Below, in pieces: positions 11,877-19,387 of a stretch of DNA of 61,058 nucleotides. This DNA is from an uncultured Pelagibacteraceae bacterium. GTDB taxonomy: Bacteria; Pseudomonadota; Alphaproteobacteria; Pelagibacterales; Pelagibacteraceae. The notes under the pieces were generated by a model, which did no database searches, was not told the DNA's origin, and saw only the letters and a list, made by a program, of their open reading frames with translations. Positions within the stretch are counted from its first letter, which is position 1, and the number at the start of each line of letters is the position of its first letter. Where the stretch lies: positions 1 to 61,058 of the forward strand of contig CACHTQ010000001.1 of NCBI GenBank assembly GCA_902582845.1. Direction: 5' to 3'. The translations under genes were made by a program, and so were the position numbers.

Positions 11877-12875
11877 ATGTTTAAGTTTTTTACAGACAAA
11901 AGATGGCATTTGTGGAGTATTGGAGGAACAATACTTATTTTAGCAGCTACGTGGTATCAAGTCCAGCTAGACGTAAGAATTAATGAATGGTTTGGTGAGT
12001 TCTATGACACTTTACAAAAAGCTTTAGCTGAACCAGGGGCAGTGACAGAAAAAGAGTTCATTGCTTATTTGTTTACATTTGCAAAGATCGCTGCTGTTTA
12101 TATTCTAGTTGTAATATTTAGTGATTATTTTACTAGTCATTGGACTTTTAGGTGGAGAACAGCAATGGCTGATTTTTATCATGACAAGTGGAATTTTGCA
12201 TCATCTATTGAAGGAGCCTCCCAAAGAGTGCAAGAGGATACTCTTAAATTTGCAAGAATAATGGAAGGTTTAGGTGCTGAACTTTTAAGAAGCATTATGA
12301 CACTAATAGCATTTACTCCTATTTTATGGGGTCTATCAAAAAGTATTACAGTATTACCTTGGATAGGTGAAGTTAATCATGCCTTAGTGTGGGTTGCCAT
12401 TATTTCAGCACTTGGAGGAACCTTTTTACTTGCATCTGTTGGAATTAAATTACCTGGCATCGAATATGATATTCAAAAAGAAGAAGCAGCTTATAGAAAA
12501 GAATTGGTTCTTGGTGAAGATTTTAAAGAAAGTGCTCAACCTGCTAGAATTGATAGTCTTTATGGTGGTGTAAGAAAAATTCATTATAAAATGTATTTTC
12601 ATTATCTATATTTTAATGCAGTTAAATGGAGCTACTTACAAGGAATGGTAATTGTTCCTTATTTAGCTTTAGCACCAACAATAGTTACGGGTGCAATTAC
12701 ACTAGGTTTTGTTCAGCAAATTATAAGAGCTTTTGGAAGGGTAGAGACTTCACTTCAATATTTAGTGAGAAGTTGGCCTATAATAGTTGAATTAATTTCT
12801 GTTTGGAAAAGACTTAATGAATTTGAAAATAAACTTAAAATAAATACAGAGCAAATATCTAAAGAAAAAATTTAG
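11877..12875 (+). CDS. sbmA: SbmA/BacA-like peptide transporter
   Basis: Inner-membrane protein of the SbmA/BacA family, proton-driven importers of peptides and peptide antibiotics. Family signatures include WYQVQLDVRINEWFGEFYDTLQKAL near residues 21-45, WTFRWRTAMADFY, IEGASQRVQEDT and the C-terminal half VRSWPIIVELISVWKRL. The length, 332 residues, is slightly below the E. coli protein. No ATPase domain is fused, as expected for SbmA rather than the BacA-related ABC proteins. It starts 3 bases after the complex I gene and shares one base with glpX. Confidence 0.88.
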   Translation: MFKFFTDKRWHLWSIGGTILILAATWYQVQLDVRINEWFGEFYDTLQKALAEPGAVTEKEFIAYLFTFAKIAAVYILVVIFSDYFTSHWTFRWRTAMADFYHDKWNFASSIEGASQRVQEDTLKFARIMEGLGAELLRSIMTLIAFTPILWGLSKSITVLPWIGEVNHALVWVAIISALGGTFLLASVGIKLPGIEYDIQKEEAAYRKELVLGEDFKESAQPARIDSLYGGVRKIHYKMYFHYLYFNAVKWSYLQGMVIVPYLALAPTIVTGAITLGFVQQIIRAFGRVETSLQYLVRSWPIIVELISVWKRLNEFENKLKINTEQISKEKI

Positions 12876-13825
12876 TGGCTTTAAAAAAAGAATTAATAAA
12901 CGATATAATAACAGTTACCTCAAAAGCAGCTATTTCTTGCTACGATTTTATTGGAAAAAATCAAAAAAAAAATGCTGATAAAGCTGCTACAGACTCCATG
13001 AGAAATGAAATCAATAAATTATCTATTAATGGAAAAGTTGTTATAGGTGAAGGAGAACTTGATAAGGCTCCTATGTTATATATTGGAGAAAAATTAGGTT
13101 CAGGTGGAAATTTAAATCTCGATATTGCAGTTGATCCAGTAGAAGGGACAAATTTTGTTGCAAAAAATCTACCCGGAGCATTATCAGTAATATCGATTGC
13201 TGAGAAAGGAGACCTTTTCAATGCACCAGAAACTTATATGAATAAAATTGCAGTTTCGAAAAAAGTACCCTTTGAGGCAACTGATTTAGACTTTTCAGTA
13301 GAAAAAAATATAAAAAACATAGCAGACTCCTTAAACAAAAATATAACAGATATTAGTGCCTGCTTGTTAGATCGACCTAGGCATAAAAAAATTATTAGTG
13401 AACTTAAAAAAATGAATGTAAAAATTAAATTAATCTCTGATGGAGATGTAGCTGGAGCATTAATGGTAACTGATGAAAAATATGGTGTAGATATTTTTTT
13501 AGGTATAGGAGGTGGACCAGAAGGAGTTTTGGCTGCTTCAGCGATTGATGCTTATAATTGCAAATTTCAGGGCAGATTTATTTTTGATAATGACATGGAT
13601 ATAAAAAGAGCTAAGCAAATGGGTATAGAAAATTTAGATAAGAAATATGATCTTAAAGAAATTATTAGAGGTGACTCAATATTCTGTGCTACAGGAATTA
13701 CTTCTGGAGATTTAGTAAAAGGTATAACAGTTGAAGATAATAACTATATCACCCAAACCCTAGTTACACATAAAAGCTCAAATACCTGTAAAATTGTTAC
13801 ACGAGAAGACACTATAAAAACTTGA
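12875..13825 (+). CDS. glpX: class II fructose-1,6-bisphosphatase
   Basis: Gluconeogenic enzyme of the GlpX type converting fructose-1,6-bisphosphate to fructose-6-phosphate. Metal and phosphate motifs are present: IGEGELDKAPMLYIGE (about 58-72), DPVEGTN (87-93), SDGDVAGAL and GGGPEGVLAA. The length, 316 residues, is normal. It uses a GTG start that overlaps the last base of the sbmA stop. The annotation reads as the sole FBPase visible in this window. Confidence 0.93.
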   Translation: MALKKELINDIITVTSKAAISCYDFIGKNQKKNADKAATDSMRNEINKLSINGKVVIGEGELDKAPMLYIGEKLGSGGNLNLDIAVDPVEGTNFVAKNLPGALSVISIAEKGDLFNAPETYMNKIAVSKKVPFEATDLDFSVEKNIKNIADSLNKNITDISACLLDRPRHKKIISELKKMNVKIKLISDGDVAGALMVTDEKYGVDIFLGIGGGPEGVLAASAIDAYNCKFQGRFIFDNDMDIKRAKQMGIENLDKKYDLKEIIRGDSIFCATGITSGDLVKGITVEDNNYITQTLVTHKSSNTCKIVTREDTIKT

Positions 13826-13829
13826 TAAA

Positions 13830-13835
13830 TATAAT
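13830..13835 (+). promoter_or_regulatory. possible -10 box for tRNA-Glu
   Basis: A perfect TATAAT lies 25 bases before the tRNA-Glu 5' end, in the gap after glpX. No good -35 box is seen at the right distance, so this is only a candidate; read-through from glpX is the alternative. Confidence 0.3.
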
Positions 13836-13860
13836 ATTTTACAATAAAAGATCCAAATTT

Positions 13861-13935
13861 GGTCCCTTCGTCTATCGGTTAGGACACGTGGTTTTCATCC
13901 TCGAAAGAGGGGTTCGATTCCCCTAGGGACCGCCA
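13861..13935 (+). tRNA. tRNA-Glu (TTC)
   Basis: A 75-base cloverleaf with acceptor GGTCCCT/AGGGACC, discriminator G and encoded CCA. The anticodon loop TTTTCAT gives TTC. The anticodon stem is CGTGG/CCTCG, which leaves a T-T mismatch in the middle pair (positions 29-41). The T arm AGGGG/CCCCT with TTCGATT loop is normal. The next gene's ATG follows CCA by two bases. Confidence 0.93.
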
Positions 13936-13937
13936 AA

Positions 13938-14189
13938 ATGCCATATTTTGTCTATTTAATTGTCTGTAAAATTAAAAATAAAAAAAAGATTTCTTATGTT
14001 GGTTACACTGGAAACTTAAAAAAAAGACTAGGTTTACATAATTCTGGTAAAGGAGCAAAGTTTACAAGAGGAAAAAAATGGAAGTTAGTTTATTATGAAA
14101 AATACGACTCAAAATCGAGTGCAATGAAAAATGAATATATATTGAAAAAAAATTATAAATTAAGAAAAAAATTAAAAAATAATAAATGA
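13938..14189 (+). CDS. GIY-YIG domain protein
   Basis: A single-domain protein of 83 residues from the small UPF0213/YhbQ-like GIY-YIG family. The motif pair is seen as YFVYLIVC and SYVGYTGNLKKRLGLHN, followed by GKGAKFTRGKKWKLVYYE and the Glu in MKNEYILKK. Relatives are putative endonucleases of unknown target. The start lies two bases after tRNA-Glu and the stop overlaps the next gene by 4 bases (ATGA). Confidence 0.85.
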   Translation: MPYFVYLIVCKIKNKKKISYVGYTGNLKKRLGLHNSGKGAKFTRGKKWKLVYYEKYDSKSSAMKNEYILKKNYKLRKKLKNNK

Positions 14190-16315
14190 AAATTTCTATT
14201 CTTCTTCCGTTGAAAGAAAATTTTTCTCCATCATATCCTGGTGCTGTTTCACTATTTATAAATGATACTTTAAAATCTAGTGAATTTAAAAAAGAAATTA
14301 CCGTTTTCGGGTACACAAACTATAAAAAAAGATTTAATCAAAGATATTGTAATATAGAAATTAGAAAAAAACTTTTTTCAAGTCAAAATAAAGAATATGT
14401 AAAAAAATTTATCGAGATTGAAAAAAAAAATAATTCGCAAATTGTAGAATTACACAATAGACCAATTTACTTGAAATATCTTGTAGATAATTTAAAAGAA
14501 AAAGATTATATTTTATATTTTCATAATGATCCTCTTACAATGTCGGGTTCAAAAAGCATCAAAGAGAGATCATTCTTATTAGATAATTGTTACAGAATAG
14601 TTTTTAATAGCAATTGGTCTAAAAAAAGATTTTTACAAAATATGAAATCGGATGCAATTAATAGTGAAAAATTAATTGTAATAAATCAATCAGCTTCAAA
14701 AAATAATATTAATTTCAAAAAAAAGGATAAGATTATTACATTTGTTGGAAAGCTTAATAGAGCTAAAGGATATGATCTTTTTGGAAATGCTGTCACAAAG
14801 ATACTAAGAAAATATAAAGATTGGGTAGCTTATGTTGTAGGTGATGAGCCAAGAGATAAATTGGATTTCAAACACGAACGACTTAAAAATTTTGGTTTTA
14901 AAGAACATAAAGATGTTATTAAGATATATAAAAAAACAAGTATAGCTGTTGTTTGCTCAAGATGGGATGAACCATTCGGTCGAACAAGTTTAGAGGCGTC
15001 TGCAAATGGTTGTGCAGTCATTATTAGTAATAGAGGAGGTTTACCTGAAACTATTACTAACGGTCGAATTCTTAAAAATTTAACCATTAATGAAATTTAT
15101 AAAAATATTGAATTTTTGATTAATAAACCACTTATAAGAAAGAAATATCAAAAATTATCTTATAAAAACTTTTATCTTTCCCATGAATATGTTTCTAAGC
15201 AAATAGATAAAATAAGAAACAACTTAATTAAAATAAACAAACCATTCTTGTCCAATTTTCAAACAAATTTAAGAATATTACATATTACTAATTTTAATGA
15301 GAGACATAATGGCAGACTTTTTTTTAATACTGGTAGAAGATTGAATAATGGATTTATTAGACTAGGACATAGTGTTTTAGAATTTAGTGATAGAGATATT
15401 ATAAGTAGAGGAAAATCGATAAAAGATTTTTATGGATCAGATACACTTAATGATAAATTAGTTAAAACTTGTTATCACTTTAAGCCAGATTTAATAGTTT
15501 TAGGACATGCAGATATGATATCAAAAGATATTTTATATAATCTTAAAAAAGATTATTCTAATCTAAAGATAGCTCAATGGTTTCTTGATCCTTTGAATAA
15601 AAATGGACCTGATTTTCAGAAAAATAAAAAAAGAATTCTAGATAAATCTGACGTAATAGACTCAAATTTTTTAACCACATCTCCAGATGCCTTAACTTTT
15701 TTATCAAAAAAAAGGTTAAATTATTTTATACCTAATCCCTCAGATCAATCGATGGAAACACTTAATAATTTCAAAAAAGACTGCTCTAACGATGTTTTTT
15801 TTGCATTAAGTCATGGTGTACACAGAGGGCAACTTAAGAATAGATCCTCTGACGATAGAGAAAAATTTATTAGATCTCTGATCAATAAATGTAAAAATAT
15901 AAGGTTTGATATTTTTGGTATGGATAATATTCAACCCATTTGGGCTGATCAATATTTTAAAAATATATCTAATTCAAAAATGGGACTTAACTTAAGTAGA
16001 GGTACACCAATTAAATATTATAGTAGTGATAGAATTACTCAAATTATAGGAAATGGCTTAGTTACATTAATAGATGAAAAAACACGTTACGGCGACTTTT
16101 TTGATGATTCAGAGATGGTATTTTATAAAAATATAGAAGATTTATCCGAAAAAATTGAAAAAATTTCTGAAAATGAAAAGTTACGTAAATCGATTGGACA
16201 AAAAGGTAAAGCTAAATACATGAAATATTTTAATTCAACACTTGTAGCAGATTTTATCATTAATAAGACCTATGAGATAAATAATAAAAAAAAATATTTA
16301 TGGCATAAACCATAA
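14186..16315 (+). CDS. two-domain glycosyltransferase (GT4 + CgeB-like)
   Basis: A 709-residue protein that joins two GT-B type transferases. Residues about 1-355 form a GT4-like unit: FVGKLNRAKGYDLF is the donor-binding start and RWDEPFGRTSLEASANGCAVI carries the EX7E-type motif. Residues about 365-709 resemble CgeB/DUF3880-type transferases, with PDLIVLGHADMISKDI, AQWFLDPLN, and a Glyco_trans_1_2-like tail (GNGLVTLIDEKTRYGDFFDD). It probably builds surface polysaccharide on the cytoplasmic side. It is followed after one base by a GT2 gene. Substrates cannot be read from sequence. Confidence 0.8.
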   Translation: MKISILLPLKENFSPSYPGAVSLFINDTLKSSEFKKEITVFGYTNYKKRFNQRYCNIEIRKKLFSSQNKEYVKKFIEIEKKNNSQIVELHNRPIYLKYLVDNLKEKDYILYFHNDPLTMSGSKSIKERSFLLDNCYRIVFNSNWSKKRFLQNMKSDAINSEKLIVINQSASKNNINFKKKDKIITFVGKLNRAKGYDLFGNAVTKILRKYKDWVAYVVGDEPRDKLDFKHERLKNFGFKEHKDVIKIYKKTSIAVVCSRWDEPFGRTSLEASANGCAVIISNRGGLPETITNGRILKNLTINEIYKNIEFLINKPLIRKKYQKLSYKNFYLSHEYVSKQIDKIRNNLIKINKPFLSNFQTNLRILHITNFNERHNGRLFFNTGRRLNNGFIRLGHSVLEFSDRDIISRGKSIKDFYGSDTLNDKLVKTCYHFKPDLIVLGHADMISKDILYNLKKDYSNLKIAQWFLDPLNKNGPDFQKNKKRILDKSDVIDSNFLTTSPDALTFLSKKRLNYFIPNPSDQSMETLNNFKKDCSNDVFFALSHGVHRGQLKNRSSDDREKFIRSLINKCKNIRFDIFGMDNIQPIWADQYFKNISNSKMGLNLSRGTPIKYYSSDRITQIIGNGLVTLIDEKTRYGDFFDDSEMVFYKNIEDLSEKIEKISENEKLRKSIGQKGKAKYMKYFNSTLVADFIINKTYEINNKKKYLWHKP

Positions 16316-16316
16316 A

Positions 16317-17153
16317 ATGATTTCCATTCTAATTCCAACTTATAATAATTTAGATTATCTAAAGCTTTGTTTAAAAAGTTTAGGAAAAAATTCTTCTTTT
16401 GAACATGAAATAATAATACATGTAAATGATGGTTCAGATGGTACATTAAATTTTGTTAAAGCAAATAATTATAAACATACAATCTCAGACGATAATATTG
16501 GTTTATGTTCTTCAATAAATAAAGCTGCGAAATTAGTGACAAATCCATATATTCTTTACAGTCATGATGATATGTATTTTTGTCCTAATTGGGATAAAGT
16601 TTTATTAGATGAAGTTAAAAGATTAAATTATGATGATTTCTATTTATCTGGTACTATGATTGAACCTAACTCTGGTCATATAGTTTATGATTTTGGAGTT
16701 GATCTAGATACTTTTAAAGAAGAAGAACTATTATCTAAATATAAGAACATTAACTTTTATGATCATCAAGGAACTCATTTTGCACCACATTTAGTCTCAA
16801 AAAAATTGTGGGATAAAGTGGGCGGTTTTAGCGAAGAATTTAACCCTGGTATAGGTTCTGACCCAGATTTCAATATGAAATTATGGAAAGAAGGTGTGAG
16901 AATATTCAAGGGTCTAAATGATTTTAAAGTTTATCATTTTGGTTCTTTAACAACCAGGAAGAAAAAGAATTTAATTCAAAACAAAGGAGATAGGACATTT
17001 TTAAAAAAATGGGGAATATCTACTAAGTTTTTTAAAAAACATTACTTAAAATCAAAAACTAAATATAATGGACCGTTAAATGAACCTAATGTAACTATTG
17101 AATATATACTTGGCCTTCTGTCTTGTAAAATCCAATCTTTTTTTACTTTCTGA
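16317..17153 (+). CDS. family 2 glycosyltransferase
   Basis: GT-A fold transferase of 278 residues. The N-terminus ISILIPTYNNLDYLKLCLKSL and NDGSDGT are typical nucleotide-sugar motifs; the metal-binding acidic motif is SHDDMYF (about residues 81-87); the acceptor loop GGFSEEFNPGIGSDPDFNMK contains the ED-type acidic residues. It forms an operon with the two-domain transferase and probably adds sugars to a surface glycan. It ends 3 bases before the stop of the opposing recombinase. Confidence 0.85.
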   Translation: MISILIPTYNNLDYLKLCLKSLGKNSSFEHEIIIHVNDGSDGTLNFVKANNYKHTISDDNIGLCSSINKAAKLVTNPYILYSHDDMYFCPNWDKVLLDEVKRLNYDDFYLSGTMIEPNSGHIVYDFGVDLDTFKEEELLSKYKNINFYDHQGTHFAPHLVSKKLWDKVGGFSEEFNPGIGSDPDFNMKLWKEGVRIFKGLNDFKVYHFGSLTTRKKKNLIQNKGDRTFLKKWGISTKFFKKHYLKSKTKYNGPLNEPNVTIEYILGLLSCKIQSFFTF

Positions 17154-17156
17154 TTT

Positions 17157-18110
17157 TTATATTTTGATTTTATTTAATGCGTTATTTTTGAATATATTTG
17201 CTTCTCTAATATATCTTCTAACCATTTGTGTTGTTTTATGACCAGTCATAGCCATTATACTACGCTCATCAGCGCCTGACTCTGCAGCCACCGTTGCAAA
17301 GCCTGATCTTAAACTATGACCTGCAAAATTTTTATTTTCGATACCTGCTAAGTTCAAATATTTTTTCATTAATAAAACTACTGATTGGTCAGTTAATCTT
17401 TTATCTGTTAATGATGACCCTTTTGAAAATCTTCTAAAAATAGGTCCCGTCTTAATTTTTGAAATTTCTAACCATTTTTGTAAGCTTTTAACAGGACAAT
17501 AAATTTCATTATTGAAGTAGGGTAGTCCTTTAATCATTCCTTCACCATATTGATCAGTTTTTGATCTTTTAATAGTGATTTTTAGACCCTCCGGTACAAA
17601 TTCTAAATCCTCATGATCTATAGAAATTAGTTCTGTTCTCCTAAATCCACCCCCAAAGCCAATGAGTATGATTGATTTGTCTCTTAGTTTTTTAATTTCA
17701 TCAACTTTTTGCTCATCTATTACATTAATAATTAATTTTAAATGATTGATTAATAATGGTTTTTTTCCTTTCTGAATGCTCCCTTTTATTCTTCTAATTC
17801 CCATTAAATTTTCAACTATAATAGGATGTTTAGTATCTAAATAGTGTCCTTTTAACTTATGGATTATGCTAATTGATACCAGTCTTCTACGTAATGTGCT
17901 TATTTTTGAATTTTTAGATAGGTGAGTAAGGTATAATGAAACAATTTTTGGCTCAGTTGGTAATGAATTTAACCCATTCTTTGCACAAAAAGCACCAAAG
18001 TCTTTAAAGTCAGATTTATAAGCTCTTAGCGTGTTATTTGCTTTGGAGCTTTTGAGGTTATTTAAAGTTGCCTCATGAAGCGATTTTAAGTCTGTAGTTA
18101 ACTCTCTCAT
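17157..18110 (-). CDS. tyrosine recombinase / integrase
   Basis: Site-specific recombinase of 317 residues. An N-terminal SAM-like core-binding domain covers about residues 1-110 and the catalytic domain about 115-310. The catalytic set is complete: R157 (GFRRTEL), K184 (KRSKTDQ), H265 and R268 (GHSLRSG), H291 (TGHKTT) and nucleophile Y300 (MVRRYIR). It is thus probably active. No other phage gene is nearby. A 35-base inverted repeat lies directly upstream of its start codon. Neighbouring glycosyltransferase genes fit an exchanged chromosomal segment. XerC/XerD cannot be strictly excluded, but the context argues for an integrase. Confidence 0.9.
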   Translation of the reverse strand: MRELTTDLKSLHEATLNNLKSSKANNTLRAYKSDFKDFGAFCAKNGLNSLPTEPKIVSLYLTHLSKNSKISTLRRRLVSISIIHKLKGHYLDTKHPIIVENLMGIRRIKGSIQKGKKPLLINHLKLIINVIDEQKVDEIKKLRDKSIILIGFGGGFRRTELISIDHEDLEFVPEGLKITIKRSKTDQYGEGMIKGLPYFNNEIYCPVKSLQKWLEISKIKTGPIFRRFSKGSSLTDKRLTDQSVVLLMKKYLNLAGIENKNFAGHSLRSGFATVAAESGADERSIMAMTGHKTTQMVRRYIREANIFKNNALNKIKI

Positions 18111-18113
18111 ATA

Positions 18114-18148
18114 ATTACTATTGATAACAATTAATTATCGTTAGTAAT
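18114..18148 (-). repeat. 35-base inverted repeat at recombinase start
   Basis: Two 14-base arms flank a 7-base centre (18121-18134 region). Outer pairs ATTACTA/TAGTAAT (18114-18120 with 18142-18148) and inner pairs GATAA/TTATC (18123-18127 with 18135-18139) are perfect; only the two positions between them fail to pair. It sits 3 bases upstream of the recombinase ATG. The geometry, arms around a 7-base spacer, matches tyrosine-recombinase core sites, but an operator or a translation-blocking hairpin are alternatives. Confidence 0.6.
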
Positions 18149-18191
18149 ATATCAAGTGATTTATAATGTCAATAGTTTAAATTATAAATTT

Positions 18192-18368
18192 ATGGGTTCA
18201 ATTGATGGTGAAATTCCAGCTGTATGGTTTTTGATAAGCTCAATAGGTTTTATTATTTTGAGTTTCATTCAATATAGAAATACTGGTAAAAGTATTAATA
18301 CAATTTTTTTGAGTATAATGGCCATTTTGTTTTTATTAAGCTATTTTATATTGCTTTTTAAAACCTGA
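18192..18368 (+). CDS. small two-helix membrane protein
   Basis: A 58-residue protein from the ATG at 18192; an in-frame GTG at 18156 would add 12 residues. After MGSIDGEIPA it has two hydrophobic segments, WFLISSIGFIILSFI and TIFLSIMAILFLLSYFILLF, with a short polar loop. I do not recognise it. It is divergent from the recombinase. Coding status rests only on the open frame and the membrane-like composition. Confidence 0.5.
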   Translation: MGSIDGEIPAVWFLISSIGFIILSFIQYRNTGKSINTIFLSIMAILFLLSYFILLFKT

Positions 18369-18465
18369 TTTATCCCCACTATTCACAAGGAAATGAGAAA
18401 AATAATAGAATCACCTAAAAAGTGATACATTTTAAAATCAGTATTTGTTAAATTAATAATGAATT

Positions 18466-18644
18466 AAGGGGCAACTCTTAACTGGCCAATTGGAGAAAAG
18501 CCGAGAGGTACAATTCCAGGGGGCAGAAAGCTTCACAAAGCATCGCTGAACATGTGAGGCGGGAGGCATGGCGGTAGCGCATCAACGACGTGCCAAAACA
18601 ACTGTTCTTTGCACCCTTAAAAGTGCAAGGAAACAGGGGTTTTT
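18466..18644 (+). ncRNA. unassigned GC-rich structured RNA candidate
   Basis: Bases 18481-18600 are 65/120 G or C (54%, counted by hand), in a region otherwise close to 30% or lower. No credible protein is encoded. Stems can be drawn: CTTCACA/TGTGAGG (18531-18560 area), GGCAT/GTGCC (18565-18594), and a 13-base-pair 3' hairpin. A weak TTTAAA-17-TAATAA promoter-like pair precedes it (18431-18459). GC-rich structured RNAs stand out this way in AT-rich genomes. I checked the hallmarks of SRP RNA, RNase P RNA, tmRNA and 6S RNA and could not match any. It might also be a remnant of transferred DNA. Strand is inferred from the T run after the 3' hairpin. Confidence 0.55.
18602..18644 (+). terminator. 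terminator-like hairpin at end of GC-rich RNA
   Basis: CTGTT CTTTGCAC (18602-18614) pairs with GTGCAAGG A AACAG (18623-18636), 13 base pairs with one bulged A and an 8-base loop, followed by GGG and TTTTT (18640-18644). It ends 5 bases before the ATG of the alkyltransferase gene, so it could also affect that gene's translation. Confidence 0.5.
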
Positions 18645-18649
18645 GATTA

Positions 18650-18925
18650 ATGATACTCAAAGGAACTAAATTTCAATTAAAAGTTTGGAAATATCTTAGA
18701 ACCATACCTAAAGGTAAGGTAAAAACTTACAAACAAGTAGCTATTAGCATAAAAAGCCCTAAATCAGCTCGTGCTGTCGCTAACGCTTGCGCTAAAAACC
18801 CATATGCCCCAAAAATACCCTGTCATAGAGTGATTAGATCAGATGGAGCTCTTGGAGGATATTCTGGAAGAGGTGGAATCAAGCAAAAGCTAAAATTACT
18901 TAGATCTGAAAAAGTAGCCATTTAG
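18650..18925 (+). CDS. methylated-DNA-cysteine methyltransferase domain
   Basis: A 91-residue stand-alone catalytic domain of the Ada/Ogt family, which removes alkyl groups from O6-guanine. The active-site motif IPCHRVIRSDGALGGYSG has the acceptor Cys at residue 58; the DNA-binding helix contains SPKSARAVANACAKNP with the Arg finger. The N-terminal ribonuclease H-like half of Ogt is missing, so it resembles the short bacterial MGMT/ATL-like forms, but the Cys is retained. It lies right after the RNA candidate's terminator-like hairpin, leaving no room for an own leader. Confidence 0.87.
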   Translation: MILKGTKFQLKVWKYLRTIPKGKVKTYKQVAISIKSPKSARAVANACAKNPYAPKIPCHRVIRSDGALGGYSGRGGIKQKLKLLRSEKVAI

Positions 18926-18935
18926 CCTTATTTTA

Positions 18936-18959
18936 GGGTTTTTTTATGTTAAAAAACCC
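18936..18959. terminator. palindromic terminator-like hairpin
   Basis: GGGTTTTTTT and AAAAAACCC pair around a short ATGTT loop, 11 bases after the alkyltransferase stop. It could end transcription from the left; being a T/A-armed palindrome it may work in both directions. The pairing is weak apart from three G-C pairs. Confidence 0.4.
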
Positions 18960-19387
18960 AATAAAATCAACATTTTTTGATCTTTTTTCTTAATTTTCTC
19001 TTAAATATCATAATTCACCCTTTAGTTGTACCATGGATAAGCCTACGCTTAAAATAGACCCCTATTTGGCCGTTTAAATGCTATATTCAATTAGTGCATC
19101 GCTCTACTATCTAAGTATATCAACTCTTTTAGAACACCTCATTTTTTCAAGATTTTCTTTTTTCTTATGTTCAAAAAGCCCCTATTTTTAACGATAATTT
19201 TATATTTTTAAGATTTAGCTGAAAATTTAAGTACTTAAACTGAAGTCAACCTTGTTTTACATTTTATAATATAACTTTATATCAAATTCTTGTTAAATTT
19301 TAGATTTTATAAAAATGTAATAATTACAATAGTTTACATAACATAATTAATGTAATACTTTATATATTAGTAAATAAATAATACCTA
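18960..19387. other. gene-free AT-rich gap
   Basis: About 430 bases between two converging genes with no reading frame of substance on either strand, no tRNA-like structure and no clear repeat. It is the longest gap in the window and the only convergent junction with spacing. Its position next to a recombinase, an RNA candidate and an alkyltransferase suggests a worn insertion site, but no boundary repeats are visible. Confidence 0.5.

Noticed and set aside
18369..18392. Two DnaA-box-like words (TTATCCCCA, CTATTCACA) in the gap after the small membrane protein
   Set aside because: Both deviate from the consensus, no cluster follows, and the same TTATCCCCA word also occurs near 27100 by the ctaA start, so an origin is not supported.
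18466..18644. Assignment of the GC-rich segment to tmRNA, SRP RNA, RNase P RNA or 6S RNA
   Set aside because: No tRNA-like TTCGA arm or CCA, no GGAAG/GGAGCAGCC-type SRP loop, no GAGGAAAGUCC RNase P core, and no end-to-end pairing as in 6S.
18478..18660. A 60-codon minus-strand reading frame across the GC-rich RNA candidate
   Set aside because: It is full of Cys and lacks any recognisable domain; composition follows the RNA's GC content, so it looks like a shadow.
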